From assembly GCA_034669045.1 (NCBI GenBank), contig JAXDOD010000096.1, positions 11,436 to 75,435 of the forward strand: a DNA stretch of 64,000 bases, written 5' to 3'. The stretch is from VAZQ01 sp034669045 (GTDB lineage: Bacteria > Pseudomonadota > Alphaproteobacteria > Rhizobiales > Xanthobacteraceae). Every line of letters starts with the position of its first letter. The first letter of the stretch is position 1. The notes beneath the pieces are model-generated. The model made no database searches, was not told the DNA's origin, and saw only the letters and a program-made list of their open reading frames with translations. The translations under genes were made by a program, and so were the position numbers. Shown here piece after piece: positions 49,144 to 58,833 of the stretch.

Positions 49144-50088
49144 TCATGGCGCGGCTGCTGCCGGCGTGCCGTCCGCACGTCCGGCGGCATGGAGCGTGAG
49201 GATGTCTCGCACGGCGCGGTTCATCGGCGTCGCCACACCGACCTCCGTACCCAGGTCGACCACGCCGCCCGACAGCCAGCGCACTTCGAGCGGCCGCCCG
49301 CCTTGCAGGTCGTGGTGCATCGATGTGGTCATCGCCGCCGGCCATCCGTCGAAGAACGCAATCCGCTGCTCGGCATAGTCCGCCGGCAGATCGACGCCGT
49401 GGGCGCGGCCGACGGCGACCACCTCGCGGGCCAGATCGAGCAGGAATTCGCGCGTAAGCGGGTTCGAGCGGATCGGCCCGATGGTCGCGCGCATGGCTGT
49501 GGTCGCGCCCGACATCGCGACCAGCACGACGTATTTCTCCCAGATCGAGCGCCGCACGTCGTCGCTGAGTTCGGCATTGATGCCGCCCCGCTTGCACAGC
49601 GAGAGGAACGTCTCGGCCCGCGGCGTTCGGCGGCGGTCGTATTCGCCGAAGACAAGACGCTGCAACGGACCGGTCTGCGCGATCACGCCCGGCCTACTGA
49701 TGGCGGTGCCCACATAGGCGACGCCGCCCATGAGCGCCTGCTCGCCGAAGATCGGGCGCAGCATGTCATCCTTCTGAACGCCATTCTGGAACGAGATGAT
49801 TCCGGTCGCCGGCCCGACGATCGGAAGGAGCTGCCGCGCGGCCGCCTCGGTGTCCCACAGCTTGACGCAGAACATGACGAGATCGACCGGACCGATCGTT
49901 TGCGGATCGTCGGTGACTGAGACCTTCGGCAGATGGACCGGCTGCGGTCCCTCGATGGCGAGCCCGCGTTCCCGCATCGCCGCAAGGTGCGCGCCGCGCG
50001 CGACGAAATGGACGTCGGCGCCGCCCTTGGCGAGAAGCCCGCCGAAGAAGCCGCCGACACCGCCCGAGCCCATGACTGCAATCCGCAA
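49144..50088 (-). CDS. 2-dehydropantoate 2-reductase-like (PanE/ApbA family)
   Basis: This 314-residue NADP-dependent reductase has the Rossmann motif IAVMGSGGVGGFFGG, the VARGAHL strand and CVKLWDTEAAA, then NGVQKDD with the catalytic Asn region. The C-terminal helical domain carries the conserved Lys in WEKYVVLVAMSG. Paralogues of PanE act on other 2-keto acids, so ketopantoate reduction is not certain. The CoaBC enzyme in the same window needs the pantothenate route, but they are far apart. Confidence 0.85.
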   Translation of the reverse strand: MRIAVMGSGGVGGFFGGLLAKGGADVHFVARGAHLAAMRERGLAIEGPQPVHLPKVSVTDDPQTIGPVDLVMFCVKLWDTEAAARQLLPIVGPATGIISFQNGVQKDDMLRPIFGEQALMGGVAYVGTAISRPGVIAQTGPLQRLVFGEYDRRRTPRAETFLSLCKRGGINAELSDDVRRSIWEKYVVLVAMSGATTAMRATIGPIRSNPLTREFLLDLAREVVAVGRAHGVDLPADYAEQRIAFFDGWPAAMTTSMHHDLQGGRPLEVRWLSGGVVDLGTEVGVATPMNRAVRDILTLHAAGRADGTPAAAAP

Positions 50089-50186
50089 GAAGACCTCCCT
50101 GAGAAGCGCCGCAGGCTAAAGCGGCCGACCTCCCATTCTCTGCCGCGGCGGTCAAGAAAGCAGCCCATCGCGGGCCTTTCCGCATT

Positions 50187-50215
50187 CTTGAAGCCTTAAC
50201 CCCGACACCCCATAT
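50187..50215 (+). promoter_or_regulatory. RpoH-type (sigma-32) heat-shock promoter
   Basis: CTTGAA (50187-50192) and CCCCATAT (50208-50215) are 15 bp apart, a very close match to the sigma-32 consensus CTTGAA-N13-17-CCCCATnT. The predicted start near 50222 gives a leader of about 90 bases before hsp20. Confidence 0.75.
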
Positions 50216-50285
50216 TTCTGCATGACCGGACAGCGGGATGCAAAGACCGCCGGCCGGTTGCGGGGGGCGCCACAAGGGCCCCATC

Positions 50286-50307
50286 AAAGTCGCTTCAAGA
50301 GGGCTTT
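50286..50307 (+). promoter_or_regulatory. candidate ROSE-like RNA thermometer hairpin
   Basis: AAAGTC, a bulged G, then CTT pair with GAGGGCTTT around a CAA loop. The 3' arm contains the ribosome binding site (GAGGG, 50299-50303), nine bases before the hsp20 ATG. A bulged G opposite the Shine-Dalgarno is the key feature of ROSE thermometers of rhizobial small heat-shock genes. Upstream ROSE helices were not folded. Confidence 0.5.
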
Positions 50308-50312
50308 GAGAT

Positions 50313-50738
50313 ATGTCCCGAGTTCCGTCGCTGTCCAGTCCCTTCCTGCTTGGGTTCGACGAGATCGAGCGTGCGCTCGACCGCGTCGCCAAGGCTGCGG
50401 ACGGTTACCCGCCCTACAACATCGAACGGATCGCCCGCGAGAATGGCAATCCGGAGCGCCTGCGGATCACGCTGGCGGTCGCCGGTTTCACGCGCGATCA
50501 GCTCGACGTGACGGTCGAGGAAAGCCAGCTCGTCATCCGCGGACGCCAGCAGGAGGAAAAGGCCCGGCACTATCTCCACCGCGGCATTGCCGCGCGCCAG
50601 TTCCAGCGCACCTTCGTGCTGGCCGACGGCATGGAGGTGCTGGGCGCGGACCTGAAGAACGGGCTGCTGTCGATCGATCTGGCCCGGCCAGAGCCGGAAC
50701 GGATCGTGAAGACGATCAGCATCGTGGACAATGACTGA
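50313..50738 (+). CDS. Hsp20-family small heat-shock protein
   Basis: This 141-residue protein is an alpha-crystallin-type holdase chaperone. The conserved domain runs from YPPYNIERI through LRITLAVAGFTRDQLDVTVE, then the LVIRGRQ strand and GIAARQFQRTFVLADG, ending GLLSIDLARPEPE. It is of the class A (Bradyrhizobium HspA-like) type by look. An RpoH-type promoter and a candidate thermometer hairpin precede it. A DUF1150 gene follows after 46 bp, a conserved pairing in rhizobia. Confidence 0.95.
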   Translation: MSRVPSLSSPFLLGFDEIERALDRVAKAADGYPPYNIERIARENGNPERLRITLAVAGFTRDQLDVTVEESQLVIRGRQQEEKARHYLHRGIAARQFQRTFVLADGMEVLGADLKNGLLSIDLARPEPERIVKTISIVDND

Positions 50739-50784
50739 ACCGGTAACCCGGTCTCGACGTTTGAATAGAAAGGAGTCGAGAGCC

Positions 50785-51045
50785 ATGACCAACAACGATA
50801 TCAACCTTCCGACCATCTCTCCCGAGGCGCTGGCCCTGCTCGGCGGCGGCCGCATCGCCTATGTCAGGGCTGTGCGCTCCGAAGACGTGCAGAAGCAATT
50901 CCCGCAAGCGCCGCACCTTGCGCCTGGCACGCTGCTCTACGCATTGCACGCGGCCGATGGCACGCCGATCATGCTGACCGACAGCCGTGAAGCCGCGATC
51001 GCCAATGCCTGGAGCCAGGAGCTCGAGACCGTCAGCGTGCACTGA
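50785..51045 (+). CDS. DUF1150 family protein
   Basis: This 86-residue alphaproteobacterial family protein starts MTNNDINLPTISPEALALLG and contains GRIAYVRAVRSEDV and YALHAADGTPIMLTDSREAA, typical of DUF1150. The ATG follows AAAGGAG. Co-transcription with hsp20 suggests a stress-linked role; the function is unknown. Confidence 0.9.
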   Translation: MTNNDINLPTISPEALALLGGGRIAYVRAVRSEDVQKQFPQAPHLAPGTLLYALHAADGTPIMLTDSREAAIANAWSQELETVSVH

Positions 51046-51146
51046 TCGGGAAATCAGTGATCAGGGGTCAGTAATTCAGATGAGATCAGCGCGAGGGAGA
51101 ATCATCCTTCGGAATCTGCTTCCTGGGTTTACTGATGCCGCCGCCG

Positions 51147-51608
51147 CTAGGCGGCGGACGCCGACGGCATCGCCAGCACTGCATAGAGCGCTTCCGCATC
51201 GCGCGAATTGCGCAGCTTGCGGACCGTGTCTGAATCGCGCAGGAGCCGCGCCACCCGGGCCAGCGCCTTGAGGTGGTCGGCGCCCGCGCCTTCGGGCGCG
51301 AGCAGCAGGAACACGAGATCGACCGGCTGGCCGTCGAGCGCTTCGAAATCGATCGGCCGGTCGAGCCGCGCGAAAAGTCCGAACAGCTTGTTGAGCTTCG
51401 GCAGTTTGCCGTGCGGGATGGCGATGCCGTTGCCGACGCCGGTCGAACCGAGCTTTTCCCGCTGCAGGAGGATTTCAAAAATGGCGCGTTCGCTTTGACC
51501 GGAGAGTTCGGCGGCCCGGGCCGCGAGCTCCTGCAAGGTCTGCTTCTTGCCGTTGACTCTCAGCGTCGGAATGATCGCATTTGGCGCGACGAGATCGGTG
51601 AGCAGCAT
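51147..51608 (-). CDS. ptsN: PTS IIA-like nitrogen regulator PtsN
   Basis: PtsN (EIIA-Ntr) is phosphorylated by the PtsP-PtsO relay and tunes nitrogen, potassium and other physiology. The 153-residue protein has the phospho-acceptor His in GIAIPHGKLPKL and the strand VFLLLAPEGAGADHL. It is the third gene of rpoN-hpf-ptsN. The 81-bp hpf-ptsN gap shows nothing special. Confidence 0.95.
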   Translation of the reverse strand: MLLTDLVAPNAIIPTLRVNGKKQTLQELAARAAELSGQSERAIFEILLQREKLGSTGVGNGIAIPHGKLPKLNKLFGLFARLDRPIDFEALDGQPVDLVFLLLAPEGAGADHLKALARVARLLRDSDTVRKLRNSRDAEALYAVLAMPSASAA

Positions 51609-51689
51609 GGAATTGTTCCAGGAATACGAAGCTCAGCGGAACGCGGCGTCGCTAAAGGGGGCGGACCATAAGGACCGGCTCCCGGGGCG

Positions 51690-52283
51690 TCAATGGGCGT
51701 CCTTGGCTTGCGGATCGACCCATCCGATGTGCCCGTCGGGGCGGCGGTAAACCAGATTGACGCGGTCGTGTCCAGCGTGGCGGAACACGACGACCGCGAC
51801 GCCGGTGAGATCAAGTTCCATCACGGCTTCGCTGACCGAGAGACGCTTCAACGCCGTGGTCGTTTCCGCGATGATGACCGGATTGAAGTCGCCCACCTCC
51901 TCATCGGTATCGTGCTCCGGCGCGGAAATGACGTAGTTGCGCGAGTCGAAGGCGATGTCATTGGCCGCAGGCCCATCCGCGCGCGCCAACTGATGATCCT
52001 TCAGACGCCGCTTGTATCGGCGCAGCCGCTTCTCGATGCGCTCGGCCGCCTGGTCGGCGCTGGCATAGGCATCGGGGGCAGTTGCGTTGGCTTCAAGCAC
52101 GATGCCCGAATCGAGATGGATCACGCATTCGGTGCGGAAGCCAAAACCGTCCTTGCCCACGGTAACGTGGCCCGAATAGCCGCCGTCGAAATATTTTGCG
52201 GTCGCGTCCGCAATGCGCTGGTTGATCCGTACGCGCAACGCTTCGCCCAGGTCGATGTTCTTACCCGAAACACGAAACGGCAT
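51690..52283 (-). CDS. hpf: long-form ribosome hibernation promoting factor
   Basis: Hpf dimerises 70S ribosomes into inactive 100S particles in stationary phase. The 197-residue length is the long form: an N-terminal S30AE domain (MPFRVSGKNIDLGEALRV...) and a C-terminal dimerisation domain including VIIAETTTALKRLSVSEAVMEL and VVVFRHAGHDRVNLVYRR. It lies between rpoN and ptsN. Confidence 0.95.
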   Translation of the reverse strand: MPFRVSGKNIDLGEALRVRINQRIADATAKYFDGGYSGHVTVGKDGFGFRTECVIHLDSGIVLEANATAPDAYASADQAAERIEKRLRRYKRRLKDHQLARADGPAANDIAFDSRNYVISAPEHDTDEEVGDFNPVIIAETTTALKRLSVSEAVMELDLTGVAVVVFRHAGHDRVNLVYRRPDGHIGWVDPQAKDAH

Positions 52284-52432
52284 GATCGGCCTCCGATATG
52301 CGTTTCCACCACTGGTCCGGCTGGCGAGGGTCGCCCGCCGGCCATCCGTTTACATATGAACAGGGACGCCGCGCCACCAGATGGCAAGCCGTCGCGCCGC
52401 GCTGGCCTGGCCTCTCCAAGGCGCAGCCTCGC

Positions 52433-53968
52433 TCAAGATGCCGCACCCATCGAGGTCTGCTTCTCGCGGCGCCGCTGCACCGAAGACGGGATCCGCATCG
52501 CCTCGCGATATTTCGCGACCGTCCGCCGGGCGATGTCGATCCCGGCCTCCCGCAGCTTCTCCACCAGCGTGTCGTCGGAAAGAACGTGCTGCGGAACCTC
52601 CGCGTCGATCAATTGCTTGATGCGGTGGCGCACGGCTTCCGCCGAATGCGCTTCGCCGCCATCCGAGGCCGCGATCGAGGAGGTGAAGAAATACTTGAGT
52701 TCGAAGATGCCGCGGCTGGTCGCCATGTATTTGTTGGCGGTGACGCGCGACACCGTCGATTCGTGCATGGCGATGGCGTCGGCCACGGTCTTGAGGTTGA
52801 GCGGCCGCAGGTGCTGGACGCCGCGCACGAAGAAGGCGTCCTGCTGGCGCACGATCTCGTTCGAGACTTTCAGGATCGTCTTGGCGCGCTGGTCGAGCGC
52901 GCGCGTGAGCCAGTTCGCGGTCTGCAGGCAATCGACCAGATAGGTCTTTTCCTTGTCGTTCTTGGCGCTCTTCGACACTTCGGCATAGTAGGTCTGGTTG
53001 ACCAGAACCTTGGGCAGCGTGTCGGAATTGAGCTCGACAAGGAAGTTGCCGTCGGGTCCCGCCCGCACGAACACATCCGGCACGATCGGCTGCACCACGG
53101 TCGAACCGAATGCGAGACCCGGCTTCGGATTGAGCTGGCGGATTTCGCCGATCATGTCGGTCAGGTCTTCGTCGCCGACGCCGCAGATCTTGCGCAACGC
53201 CGGGAGGTCCCGCTTGGCCAGCAGGTCGAGATGCTCGACCAGGGCTTGCATCGCGGGGTCGAAGCGGTTGCGCTCCTTGAGCTGGATGGCAAGGCATTCC
53301 GTCAGATTGCGCGCGCACACGCCGGACGGATCGAAGTTTTGCAGGATCCCGAGCACGGCCCCGACCTCGGCCGGCGGCGCCCCAAGCTTCTCGCCGACCT
53401 GGGCGAGGTCGCCGGTCAGATAGCCGGCCTCGTCGACAAGATCGATGAGGTATTGCCCGATCATGCGGCGCGCCGGATCGGAAATCGCCAGCGCAAGCTG
53501 CTCGGCGAGATGGTCGGCGAGCGTCGTCTCGGCCGACACGAAGGCTTCGAGATTGTAGTCGCCGTCTTCGCGGCCGCCGGAACCGGTGCCGGACCATTCG
53601 GAATAGCCCTGCGGGATGTCGCTGTTGCTGGCGCGCGTCGTGACGGCGTCGGCCTCGTCGCTCGCGCGCTCATCGAGGGCCGCGCTGGCCCGGCCCTCGG
53701 TCGCGTCGCTGTCGGCGGACCGCTCGGCCGACCAGTCACCCGCGGCGCCATCCTGCGCCGGCGCCGCCTCCCCGTCGCCGTCCCCGGCGCGGCGCTCGCC
53801 GTCGTTGTCGCCGGTGCGCTCGAGCAGAGGGTTTTGCTCGAGCTCGTTCTCGACATAGGCGACCAGGTCGAGATTGGAGAGCTGCAGCAGCTTGATGGCC
53901 TGCATCAACTGCGGCGTCATCACGAGCGCGTGGCTCTGCCGGATTTCTAGTCTTTGAGTGAGTGCCAT
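52433..53968 (-). CDS. rpoN: RNA polymerase sigma-54 factor
   Basis: Sigma-54 directs nitrogen and other enhancer-activated transcription. The 511-residue protein has region I (LTQRLEIRQSHALVMTPQLM..., activator binding), an acidic linker from about residue 56 and the C-terminal RpoN box ARRTVAKYREAM. The helix-turn-helix ALDQRAKTILKVS... is present. The ATG at 53968 gives the family start; an ATG four codons upstream is alternative. An SGNH hydrolase lies upstream, separating it from lptB. Confidence 0.96.
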   Translation of the reverse strand: MALTQRLEIRQSHALVMTPQLMQAIKLLQLSNLDLVAYVENELEQNPLLERTGDNDGERRAGDGDGEAAPAQDGAAGDWSAERSADSDATEGRASAALDERASDEADAVTTRASNSDIPQGYSEWSGTGSGGREDGDYNLEAFVSAETTLADHLAEQLALAISDPARRMIGQYLIDLVDEAGYLTGDLAQVGEKLGAPPAEVGAVLGILQNFDPSGVCARNLTECLAIQLKERNRFDPAMQALVEHLDLLAKRDLPALRKICGVGDEDLTDMIGEIRQLNPKPGLAFGSTVVQPIVPDVFVRAGPDGNFLVELNSDTLPKVLVNQTYYAEVSKSAKNDKEKTYLVDCLQTANWLTRALDQRAKTILKVSNEIVRQQDAFFVRGVQHLRPLNLKTVADAIAMHESTVSRVTANKYMATSRGIFELKYFFTSSIAASDGGEAHSAEAVRHRIKQLIDAEVPQHVLSDDTLVEKLREAGIDIARRTVAKYREAMRIPSSVQRRREKQTSMGAAS

Positions 53969-54111
53969 GTTGCGCTGCACAAGTGGTCCGGTTCTTGCTT
54001 ATCCTGTTTGTTCGGCGGTGTACACCCATTCGGCCGCCACGGTTAATCGGTGAAGGCGCCCAGGCCGCACGCAATACGTGCATCTCCGCATCGGCCGCGC
54101 CGCCGCCGTGG

Positions 54112-55137
54112 TCAGCCGCCAAACCCCAGGGGCGCGGCCAGCTCAACGATCTTTTTGGCGACATAGCCGTTGCCGACGGCGTTGACGTGGGCAAAATCGA
54201 GATAGACCGATTCATCGGGATCGAACAGCGACACCAGGTCGTGAATCTCGCCGCCGGCTGCAATTTTCTTCCGGATGAGGGGGTACACAGCCGTGAATTG
54301 TGGCTCGAGATTCCTCGACGCCTTGAATCGGGTGGCGGCTGAGCCGGTCAGGTAGGACACCGGCTGGAACAGCCCGATGAACTTTGCATCGAACAGCTTG
54401 GCCAGCCGGCTGGCAAACTGCCAGTCGCGGACGAGATTTTCAGCGATCGCTTCGGCCTTGGCCGGATCGGACGCGCAGTCGTACACGCCCTCGCCGAGCG
54501 ATTGGGAAATCTCGTTGTTGATCCTCTCGACCAGGCGGACGACGGCGCGCAGATAATGCGAGAACGTGTCCGGCTTGCTGTCCGACAGGATGGCCCTGTA
54601 GTCGCGCTCCCACATATGCGAATGCGCGTCATGCTCGCGCCGGCACTTGGCCCAGACGTCATTGATGCCGTCGTAAAACACCACGAGGTCCGGCCGATGC
54701 CCGTCCTGCAGAAGCTGAATGAGGTTGACCAGGCTTTGGTGCGCGATATATCCCGGCACCGCGAAATTTTCGGAGTGGATCCGGGTTGCCGCGGCAAACT
54801 GCGACGGAATCGTCTGGACGTCGTTCGATCCGGCTCCCCACATCGTGGAGCCTCCGAAGAAATAGACTTTCCTGCTGCCCTCGGTGTTGTCATTCACCGT
54901 CCGGCGCTGCATCAGCGGTCCACCGACATTGAAGTCCGCCGTCTTGATTTCGCTTCCTCGCCATTCGACAAAACTTTTGTAGACGATTCTGCTGCTGGCG
55001 ATCGGGCTCTGATTCTGGAACAGCGACGAGATCGCCGTGAAGGCCGGAATGGCCCAATACAGGATATTCGCAATCACGAAGAAATCGAGAACAGTGCGGG
55101 ACGCGCGCTTGAGTGTTCCGACAATCCGCCAACTCAT
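54112..55137 (-). CDS. membrane-anchored SGNH/GDSL-type hydrolase
   Basis: This 341-residue protein has an N-terminal membrane helix (VLDFFVIANILYWAIPAF) and an SGNH hydrolase domain with block I YFFGGSTMWGAG (Ser), block III YDGINDVW (Asn) and block V DFAHVNAVGN (Asp-His). Likely an extracytoplasmic esterase for lipids or acylated polysaccharides. The start at 55137 (MSWRIVG) is the best. GC is lower than in its neighbours, and it interrupts the usual lptB-rpoN spacing, so it may be a recent insertion. Substrate unknown. Confidence 0.75.
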   Translation of the reverse strand: MSWRIVGTLKRASRTVLDFFVIANILYWAIPAFTAISSLFQNQSPIASSRIVYKSFVEWRGSEIKTADFNVGGPLMQRRTVNDNTEGSRKVYFFGGSTMWGAGSNDVQTIPSQFAAATRIHSENFAVPGYIAHQSLVNLIQLLQDGHRPDLVVFYDGINDVWAKCRREHDAHSHMWERDYRAILSDSKPDTFSHYLRAVVRLVERINNEISQSLGEGVYDCASDPAKAEAIAENLVRDWQFASRLAKLFDAKFIGLFQPVSYLTGSAATRFKASRNLEPQFTAVYPLIRKKIAAGGEIHDLVSLFDPDESVYLDFAHVNAVGNGYVAKKIVELAAPLGFGG

Positions 55138-55270
55138 ATGAACATCTACCAAGCTGCTGCACGCCAAATCCCGACGACAAATCGTCGGCGCTAGCAATAA
55201 TCATTCACGATTTTGCCACCGGTGACAAGGCGGAGCGCCGCGGGGCATTCGCGATCGCGCCGCGTCTCGG

Positions 55271-56179
<909 letters not shown>

Positions 56180-56343
56180 GTTCCAGAACGTGGAGGCCGA
56201 ATCGCGCTTGCGCCGAAATCCGCCTCGCAGGAATGACAGGAAGTTGCGCACGCCTGCCTCGAAGCCAAGGGTTCGATTCGATGATCCGCTGCCGGGGTGC
56301 GGCGGCGATACGTTAGCCGATTCGAATGAGGGGCGGCGCCCGG

Positions 56344-57009
56344 TCAATTCTTGCGCGACGCCGGACGTGGCGACGGCCCCTGGCCCGGCGCGGCATTCGG
56401 GTCCGGCTGCTGGTTCGGTTGCTGGTTCGGTTGCACCAGCATCTCGACCCGGCCGCCGCCCGAATCCACCTTGTACACGCCGGTGGTCAGATCGACGGTG
56501 ACTTTCTGCCCGCGCACCACGTCATGACCCTTCGTCATCACGACGTTGCCGATCAGCGTCACGGTGTTCGCGCGCATGTCGAACTCGCCGCTGTCGCCGG
56601 TCGCGACCTGATCCTTCTGGGTCAGGATGACCCCGCCCTTCGCTTCCATCCGCCGGATCTGCTGCTGGTTGGCGGGTCCCGGCTGTGCTGCCTTCTTGAC
56701 GCCGCCCTTGGCGGCCTCGCCGGACGCGTTGTTGTCATAATAGACGTGCAGGATCTTGCACTTCATGTCGGTGTCGCCTTGCACGACGTGGACGTCGCCG
56801 CTGAAGATCGCGAGCTGTTGCTTGTCGCGCACTTCGAGGCTGGCCGACTGAATCCTCACCGGCTGATCGCGATTCGACGACAGGCCCTGCATCGTGCTGG
56901 GCGGAATCCGGTTCTGCTGCGCGACCGCTTGCACCGGGGCGAGCACGGCCAGCGCGAGCGCGACCGCGCCCAGGAGAACCCGCCCGCGCTGCGCCGGCCG
57001 CCGGTTCAT
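56344..57009 (-). CDS. lptA: LPS transport periplasmic protein LptA
   Basis: LptA forms the periplasmic beta-jelly-roll bridge carrying LPS. The 221-residue protein has a signal peptide (RVLLGAVALALAVLAPVQAVAQ) and the OstA-like repeat pattern AIFSGDVHVVQGDTDMKC, GGVILTQKDQVATGDSGEF and TLIGNVVMTKGHDVVRG. The C-terminus is a Gln/Pro-rich tail. It starts overlapping the lptC stop (ATGA) and precedes lptB. Confidence 0.93.
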   Translation of the reverse strand: MNRRPAQRGRVLLGAVALALAVLAPVQAVAQQNRIPPSTMQGLSSNRDQPVRIQSASLEVRDKQQLAIFSGDVHVVQGDTDMKCKILHVYYDNNASGEAAKGGVKKAAQPGPANQQQIRRMEAKGGVILTQKDQVATGDSGEFDMRANTVTLIGNVVMTKGHDVVRGQKVTVDLTTGVYKVDSGGGRVEMLVQPNQQPNQQPDPNAAPGQGPSPRPASRKN

Positions 57010-57710
57010 TGTGCCACCGCCTTGCCGGCGGACGCGGCGCCGTCCATCGTCAGATCCATGGTCACACCGCGCTCGAAACGAATGATCTCGCCGGAATTGA
57101 TGATTTCCATTCGATTGGAATTGATCGTTCCTTGCTGCATTTTCACTTCGGCCGGCCGTTCGGACAGCATGTGCCCGGTGCGGGTGTTGATCACGGCCTC
57201 GATCAACCGCACCTCGTAGCTCGGACCGACGACCACGACATCCTGTTTCAGCACCAGCTTTTCGGCCTTGGACTCGTAGAAGCCGAAGCGCGCCGTCAAG
57301 TTGAAGGTGCTCTGATCCTTCATTTGCATGGTCGATTGAAGATCCTCCAATTCGAGCAGGTCGGGGTTGGTGACATCCTGGGCTGCGGTCCGCGCCGTGA
57401 TGGTGTAGGGGCGCGAATCCGCCGTGAAGCCCGCGAGCCGCGGCGCCTGCATGGTGATCTTGGTGCCTGAGACCACGAGGCCTCCGAGCTTCACCGGAAG
57501 CTTCGCGAACGCGCGCAGCGGGTCGAGCACGGTGGCGGCGATAACCGAGCCGGCGATGCCGAGCACGACGGCGAGCGGGAGCGCCACCCGCAACACCCGC
57601 ACGGTGCGGCTGTGGCGCATGGCGCGCCGGAACATGCGCTCGCCGTCGCCACGTCCGGTCGCCACATAGGCGAGGGCGCCGCGGTTGTCGATCTGTGACA
57701 CGGTGGTCAA
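57006..57710 (-). CDS. lptC: LPS export protein LptC
   Basis: LptC is a bitopic inner-membrane protein that receives LPS from LptBFG and passes it to LptA. The 234-residue protein has a cytoplasmic N-terminus, one helix (VLRVALPLAVVLGIAGSVIAAT), then a beta-jelly-roll domain (YTITARTAAQDVTNPDLLELEDLQ, LTARFGFYESKAEKLVLKQDV). The start is a TTG at 57710 or GTG at 57701. lptC-lptA-lptB form one operon by overlaps and short gaps. Confidence 0.88.
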   Translation of the reverse strand: MTTVSQIDNRGALAYVATGRGDGERMFRRAMRHSRTVRVLRVALPLAVVLGIAGSVIAATVLDPLRAFAKLPVKLGGLVVSGTKITMQAPRLAGFTADSRPYTITARTAAQDVTNPDLLELEDLQSTMQMKDQSTFNLTARFGFYESKAEKLVLKQDVVVVGPSYEVRLIEAVINTRTGHMLSERPAEVKMQQGTINSNRMEIINSGEIIRFERGVTMDLTMDGAASAGKAVAQ

Positions 57711-58071
57711 GCGGTTACCCCGAGCTTGGCGCCCGTACCGGAATCAGGCGGTTCCCCATTGGCGATCTTAGCGCTTCTTGCGGTCATAGTGCCCATAAAT
57801 GTGGCCCGGTCGCGGCACGGCGGGAGGGCCCTTCGGGGATCGGCCGGCGCGCCATCATGCCTGCAACCCTTGCCGCGATGGCTGCGCGTTCCCGCGCCGC
57901 GTTTTTGATTTTGCGGCCGGGGCTTTTGCTGTTTCCCCCGCGCTTGCGAAGGCGCCCCTCAGTGGGACGAGGTGATGGGAATATAGGCATGCGTTAGGGA
58001 TAAAGTCAAACGCCCGTCGACCACACCACGGCGCCCGCCGAGCGGCGCCCGGTCGGGAATCGGAAGCCTGG
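57711..58071. other. 361-bp non-coding stretch
   Basis: No convincing gene lies between lptC and the exonuclease gene. GGCGCC (58030-58035) and GGCGCC (58044-58049) could form a hairpin past the exonuclease stop on the minus strand, possibly a terminator without U-tract. Short reading frames here lack codon bias and conserved-looking content. Confidence 0.4.
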
Positions 58072-58689
58072 TCAGGAATGCGCGAAAATGTCTTCCGCCG
58101 CCCAGCCCGCCATGTCGAGCCGGACCCGGTCGGGGAGGAAGCGGAAGCAGGCCGCGGCCAGGTCCTGGCGGCGCTCGCGCGCCAGCATGGCATCGAGCTT
58201 GGCCCGCAGCGCGTGCAGGTGGAGGACGTCGGAGGCCGCATAGGCGACCTGGGCCTCCGTGAGGTCGGCCGAACCCCAATCGGAGAGCTGCTGCTGCTTC
58301 GACACCTCGACGCCGAGCACCTCGCGCGTCAGGTCCTTGAGGCCGTGCTTGTCGGTGTAGGTGCGGGCGAGCCGCGACGCGATCTTGGTGCAGTAGACCG
58401 GGCCGGGCATGACGCCCAGCGCCCCGCACAGCACGCCGAGATCGAAGCGCGCGAAGTGGAAGATCTTGAGGGTGCCCTCGTCGGCGAGCAGCCTGGCGAG
58501 GTTCGGCGCCTGCGCGGCGCCCGCCGGCATCTGCACCACGTCCGCGGAGCCGTCGCCGGGCGACAATTGCACGACGCAGAGCCGGTCGCGCCGAAGCTCC
58601 AGCCCCATGGTCTCGGTGTCGACCGCGACCGCGCCGGTCTGATAGCGCGACAGGTCCGGCAGATCGCCACGATGCAAGCGGATGGTCAT
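58072..58689 (-). CDS. RNase D-like 3'-5' exonuclease
   Basis: This 205-residue DEDDy exonuclease has VAVDTETMGLEL (DxE), FHFARFDLGVLC (second Asp) and YAASDVLHLHALRA (Tyr-xxx-Asp). The RNase D HRDC domain is absent, so it is the short rhizobial type used for RNA or DNA trimming. The start is the ATG at 58689; a 14-bp tandem repeat lies immediately upstream in place of a clear ribosome binding site. The MFS gene is divergent. Confidence 0.88.
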   Translation of the reverse strand: MTIRLHRGDLPDLSRYQTGAVAVDTETMGLELRRDRLCVVQLSPGDGSADVVQMPAGAAQAPNLARLLADEGTLKIFHFARFDLGVLCGALGVMPGPVYCTKIASRLARTYTDKHGLKDLTREVLGVEVSKQQQLSDWGSADLTEAQVAYAASDVLHLHALRAKLDAMLARERRQDLAAACFRFLPDRVRLDMAGWAAEDIFAHS

Positions 58690-58722
58690 TGCGGCTTGGT
58701 TGTTGCGGCTTGGTTGTTGCGG
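58689..58722. repeat. 14-bp tandem repeat, 2.4 copies
   Basis: TTGCGGCTTGGTTG occurs twice (58689-58702, 58703-58716) plus TTGCGG. It abuts the start codon of the exonuclease gene and so covers its 5' untranslated region. Copy-number variation could tune expression (inference). Confidence 0.7.
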
Positions 58723-58833
58723 TATGGGCGATCGGCGCCTTCTATCAGCGGCCCGTCCATGCAGCAAGAGTCGGGCGCAAGGCTGACGCAGGCTGCCTGT
58801 GCGCCATTGCCGATTCCGTTATGATGCCCGGCG

